Assembly (NCBI GenBank): GCA_003529705.1
Contig: DPVA01000152.1
Span: 1,513-9,119 of the forward strand
DNA length: 7,607 nucleotides
Direction of reading: 5' to 3'
Source: Gammaproteobacteria bacterium
Lineage (GTDB): Bacteria; Pseudomonadota; Gammaproteobacteria; Arenicellales; UBA868
The position numbers and the translations under genes were made by a program. The notes below the pieces were generated by a model that had not been told where the DNA came from, ran no database searches, and saw only the letters and a list, made by a program, of their open reading frames with translations. Of the stretch, positions 6,397-7,607 are shown one piece after another. How positions within the stretch are numbered: position 1 is the first letter of the stretch; each line of letters opens with the position of its first letter.

Positions 6397-7518
6397 TCAA
6401 GGTGATTTCAGATTATCTTGGGCCAGCGCCACGCGTTTTTCCCAGGCCTGCCGGGCAATCTGCATATCTTCCAGAAACCACGGCAGTTCGTCCAGTAGCA
6501 TCGCCTGGGGGCCGTCTACCAGAGCCTGCTGAGGATTCGGGTGAAAGTCCACCAGCACCATGTTGGCGCCGGCAATAACCCCCTGTGCGGTTGCGTGCAT
6601 CACATCCAGAATACCATCCGGTGACTGGTCCCGGCTGCCCACGGAGTGGGACGGATCCACACACACCGGCATGCGGGTCAGGCGTTTGACCGCAGGCACA
6701 TGGGCAAAGTCCACCATATTGCGGTGGGGCAGGCCGGCCTCGGTTTTCATACCGCGTAAACAGAAAATGACGTTGGCGTTGCCCTCGCTGGCCAGATACT
6801 CGGCTGCATTCAGGGATTCGTTCAGGGTGATACCGAAACCACGCTTCAGGAGCACCGGGTAGGTGCTCTGCCGGCCAATGGCCTTGAGCAGCTCGAAGTT
6901 CTGGGTGTTGCGGGTGCCTACCTGCAACATCACGCCGGTTGGCCGGCCGAGTTTTTCCAGGCAGGTGTCGATTTCCTCGATATGGCTTTCATGGGTGATT
7001 TCCATGGCAATCACCTTGATGCCATGCTTGCCTGCTTTCTCGAACACCCAGGGCAGGCAGCCCTTGCCGTGGCCCTGGAAGGAGTAAGGGTTGGTGCGCG
7101 GCTTGTAGGCACCCATTCGGGTACATACCTCACCGTTGTCTTCCAGCGCCTGCAGCATCATTTCCACATGCTCGGGTACGTCCACCGCGCAAAGGCCGGC
7201 GAAAATGTTCAGGTTGTTCTGGCTGAACTCCACGCCGTTATAAGTAAACCCACTCTGGCGTTGGTCATCCTTGTGGCGCCCAAGAATCCGGTAATCCTCG
7301 GAAATCCGGATGGCGCGTTCCACCGCCGGCAGGGCTTCAATTTCTGCTTTTTCCAGGGATTTGGTGTCGCCCAGCAGGTAGATTTCGGTCAGTCGCTGGC
7401 TGGCACCCTGAATTTCGTGTACCCGGATGCTGACGCCCGGAAGGTTTTCCAGGTATTCCATGGTCTGGCGATAGGCTTCACTATCGAGCGCGGTGTTGGG
7501 GTGAAGAATGGCTAACAT
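6397..7518 (-). CDS. 3-deoxy-7-phosphoheptulonate (DAHP) synthase, type I-beta-like, divergent
   Basis: Predicted to condense phosphoenolpyruvate with erythrose 4-phosphate, the first step of the shikimate pathway, in the cytoplasm. Residues 1-100 resemble the ferredoxin-like regulatory domain of Thermotoga-type enzymes (VERAIRISEDYRILGR corresponds to its end). The TIM barrel (about 105-365) shows AYKPRTNPYSFQGHG (137-151), VGTRNTQNFELLKAIG (200-215), PVLLKRGFG (221-229), CLRGMKTE (253-260) and VCVDPSHSVGSRD (285-297). Metal-site candidates are C110, H291 and D335; the fourth ligand position, normally Glu in VEVHPEP, is D324 in VDFHPNP. The usual GPCSVE is GLCAVD. These changes may mark a distinct subfamily or altered activity. 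The start is fixed by AAGGAG 5 nt upstream. It lies 14 nt after a preceding gene and 12 nt before msrB, in one apparent operon. A KDO8P-synthase-like aldolase is an alternative but less likely. Confidence 0.85.
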   Translation of the reverse strand: MLAILHPNTALDSEAYRQTMEYLENLPGVSIRVHEIQGASQRLTEIYLLGDTKSLEKAEIEALPAVERAIRISEDYRILGRHKDDQRQSGFTYNGVEFSQNNLNIFAGLCAVDVPEHVEMMLQALEDNGEVCTRMGAYKPRTNPYSFQGHGKGCLPWVFEKAGKHGIKVIAMEITHESHIEEIDTCLEKLGRPTGVMLQVGTRNTQNFELLKAIGRQSTYPVLLKRGFGITLNESLNAAEYLASEGNANVIFCLRGMKTEAGLPHRNMVDFAHVPAVKRLTRMPVCVDPSHSVGSRDQSPDGILDVMHATAQGVIAGANMVLVDFHPNPQQALVDGPQAMLLDELPWFLEDMQIARQAWEKRVALAQDNLKSP

Positions 7519-7523
7519 GGAAT

Positions 7524-7529
7524 CTCCTT
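7524..7529 (-). promoter_or_regulatory. Strong ribosome binding site for the DAHP synthase
   Basis: AAGGAG on the minus strand, 5 nt before the ATG at 7518. It is the best Shine-Dalgarno match in the window and settles the start; it lies within the 14-nt gap after the preceding gene's stop. Confidence 0.8.
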
Positions 7530-7532
7530 GAA

Positions 7533-7607
7533 TCAGGATGCGGATTCTTCCGCCCGGTGCCGGGCCTGCATGAACTCGCGATGATTAAGATGCAGCAGGT
7601 CTGCCAT
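7533..7607 (-). CDS. C-terminal tail of an unidentified gene, cut by the window edge
   Basis: The minus strand entering from the right edge is open for 24 codons (…LLHLNHREFMQARHRAEES…) and ends at TGA 7535..7533, 14 nt before the DAHP synthase start. The close spacing and the shared strand suggest an upstream operon partner. An ATG lies exactly at the edge (7607..7605), so a complete 24-residue peptide cannot be excluded, but a truncated longer gene is more likely. The tail is hydrophilic and charged; I do not recognise the family. Confidence 0.45.
   Translation of the reverse strand: MADLLHLNHREFMQARHRAEESAS

Noticed and set aside
6982..7515. A 177-codon plus-strand open frame opposite the DAHP synthase
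   Set aside because: It mirrors the DAHP synthase gene in the opposite frame; no family resemblance or independent ribosome site was seen.
1..7607. Mobile elements, CRISPR, tRNA, riboswitch or attachment sites
   Set aside because: Scanning by eye found no regularly spaced repeats, no transposase or integrase frame, no terminal inverted repeats and no RNA-gene signature; nearly all the sequence is explained by ordinary genes.

Overview
This 7.6 kb window reads as a housekeeping-type segment of a gram-negative, probably gammaproteobacterial, chromosome of moderately high GC. It is tightly packed: no IS element, CRISPR array, tRNA or rRNA was recognised. The clues to the organism are a class I [4Fe-4S] fumarase, a SoxW-like periplasmic thioredoxin-fold protein, an MltD-type murein transglycosylase and a proteobacterial MsrB. 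Genus cannot be fixed from the sequence alone.

Left block (minus strand, read right to left): class I fumarase (3195..1678), a secreted protein with two thioredoxin-like domains (1681..569), and pyridoxamine 5'-phosphate oxidase PdxH (554..beyond the left edge). The junctions overlap (ATGA between the first two genes, TGATG between the last two), so this looks like one translationally coupled operon. The last junction is odd: the ATG overlapping the thioredoxin stop is in the pdxH frame but is followed after three codons by TAA, and no ATG, GTG or TTG follows before conserved PdxH sequence.

Centre (plus strand): after a 205-nt divergent intergenic region, one large gene (3401..5953, 850 aa) encodes an exported lytic transglycosylase with a string of LysM modules. 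Four consecutive LysMs each carry a Cys pair at identical spacing (C-x9-C), which is unusual for bacterial LysM and suggests disulfide-stabilised modules in the periplasm.

Right block (minus strand): the C-terminal tail of an unidentified gene (7607..7533), a type I-beta-like DAHP synthase with a divergent active-site signature (7518..6397) and MsrB methionine sulfoxide reductase (6384..5977). Gaps are 14 and 12 nt, so these probably form a second operon, converging on the transglycosylase across only 23 nt.

Functionally the genes cover central carbon metabolism (fumarase), aromatic amino acid synthesis (DAHP synthase), vitamin B6 (PdxH), cell wall turnover (transglycosylase) and thiol/sulfur redox repair (tandem thioredoxin, MsrB). 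The best candidates for something new are the Cys-paired LysM transglycosylase beside a double-thioredoxin periplasmic protein, the interrupted pdxH start, and the altered catalytic signature of the DAHP synthase. No complete undescribed defence or mobile system is visible.
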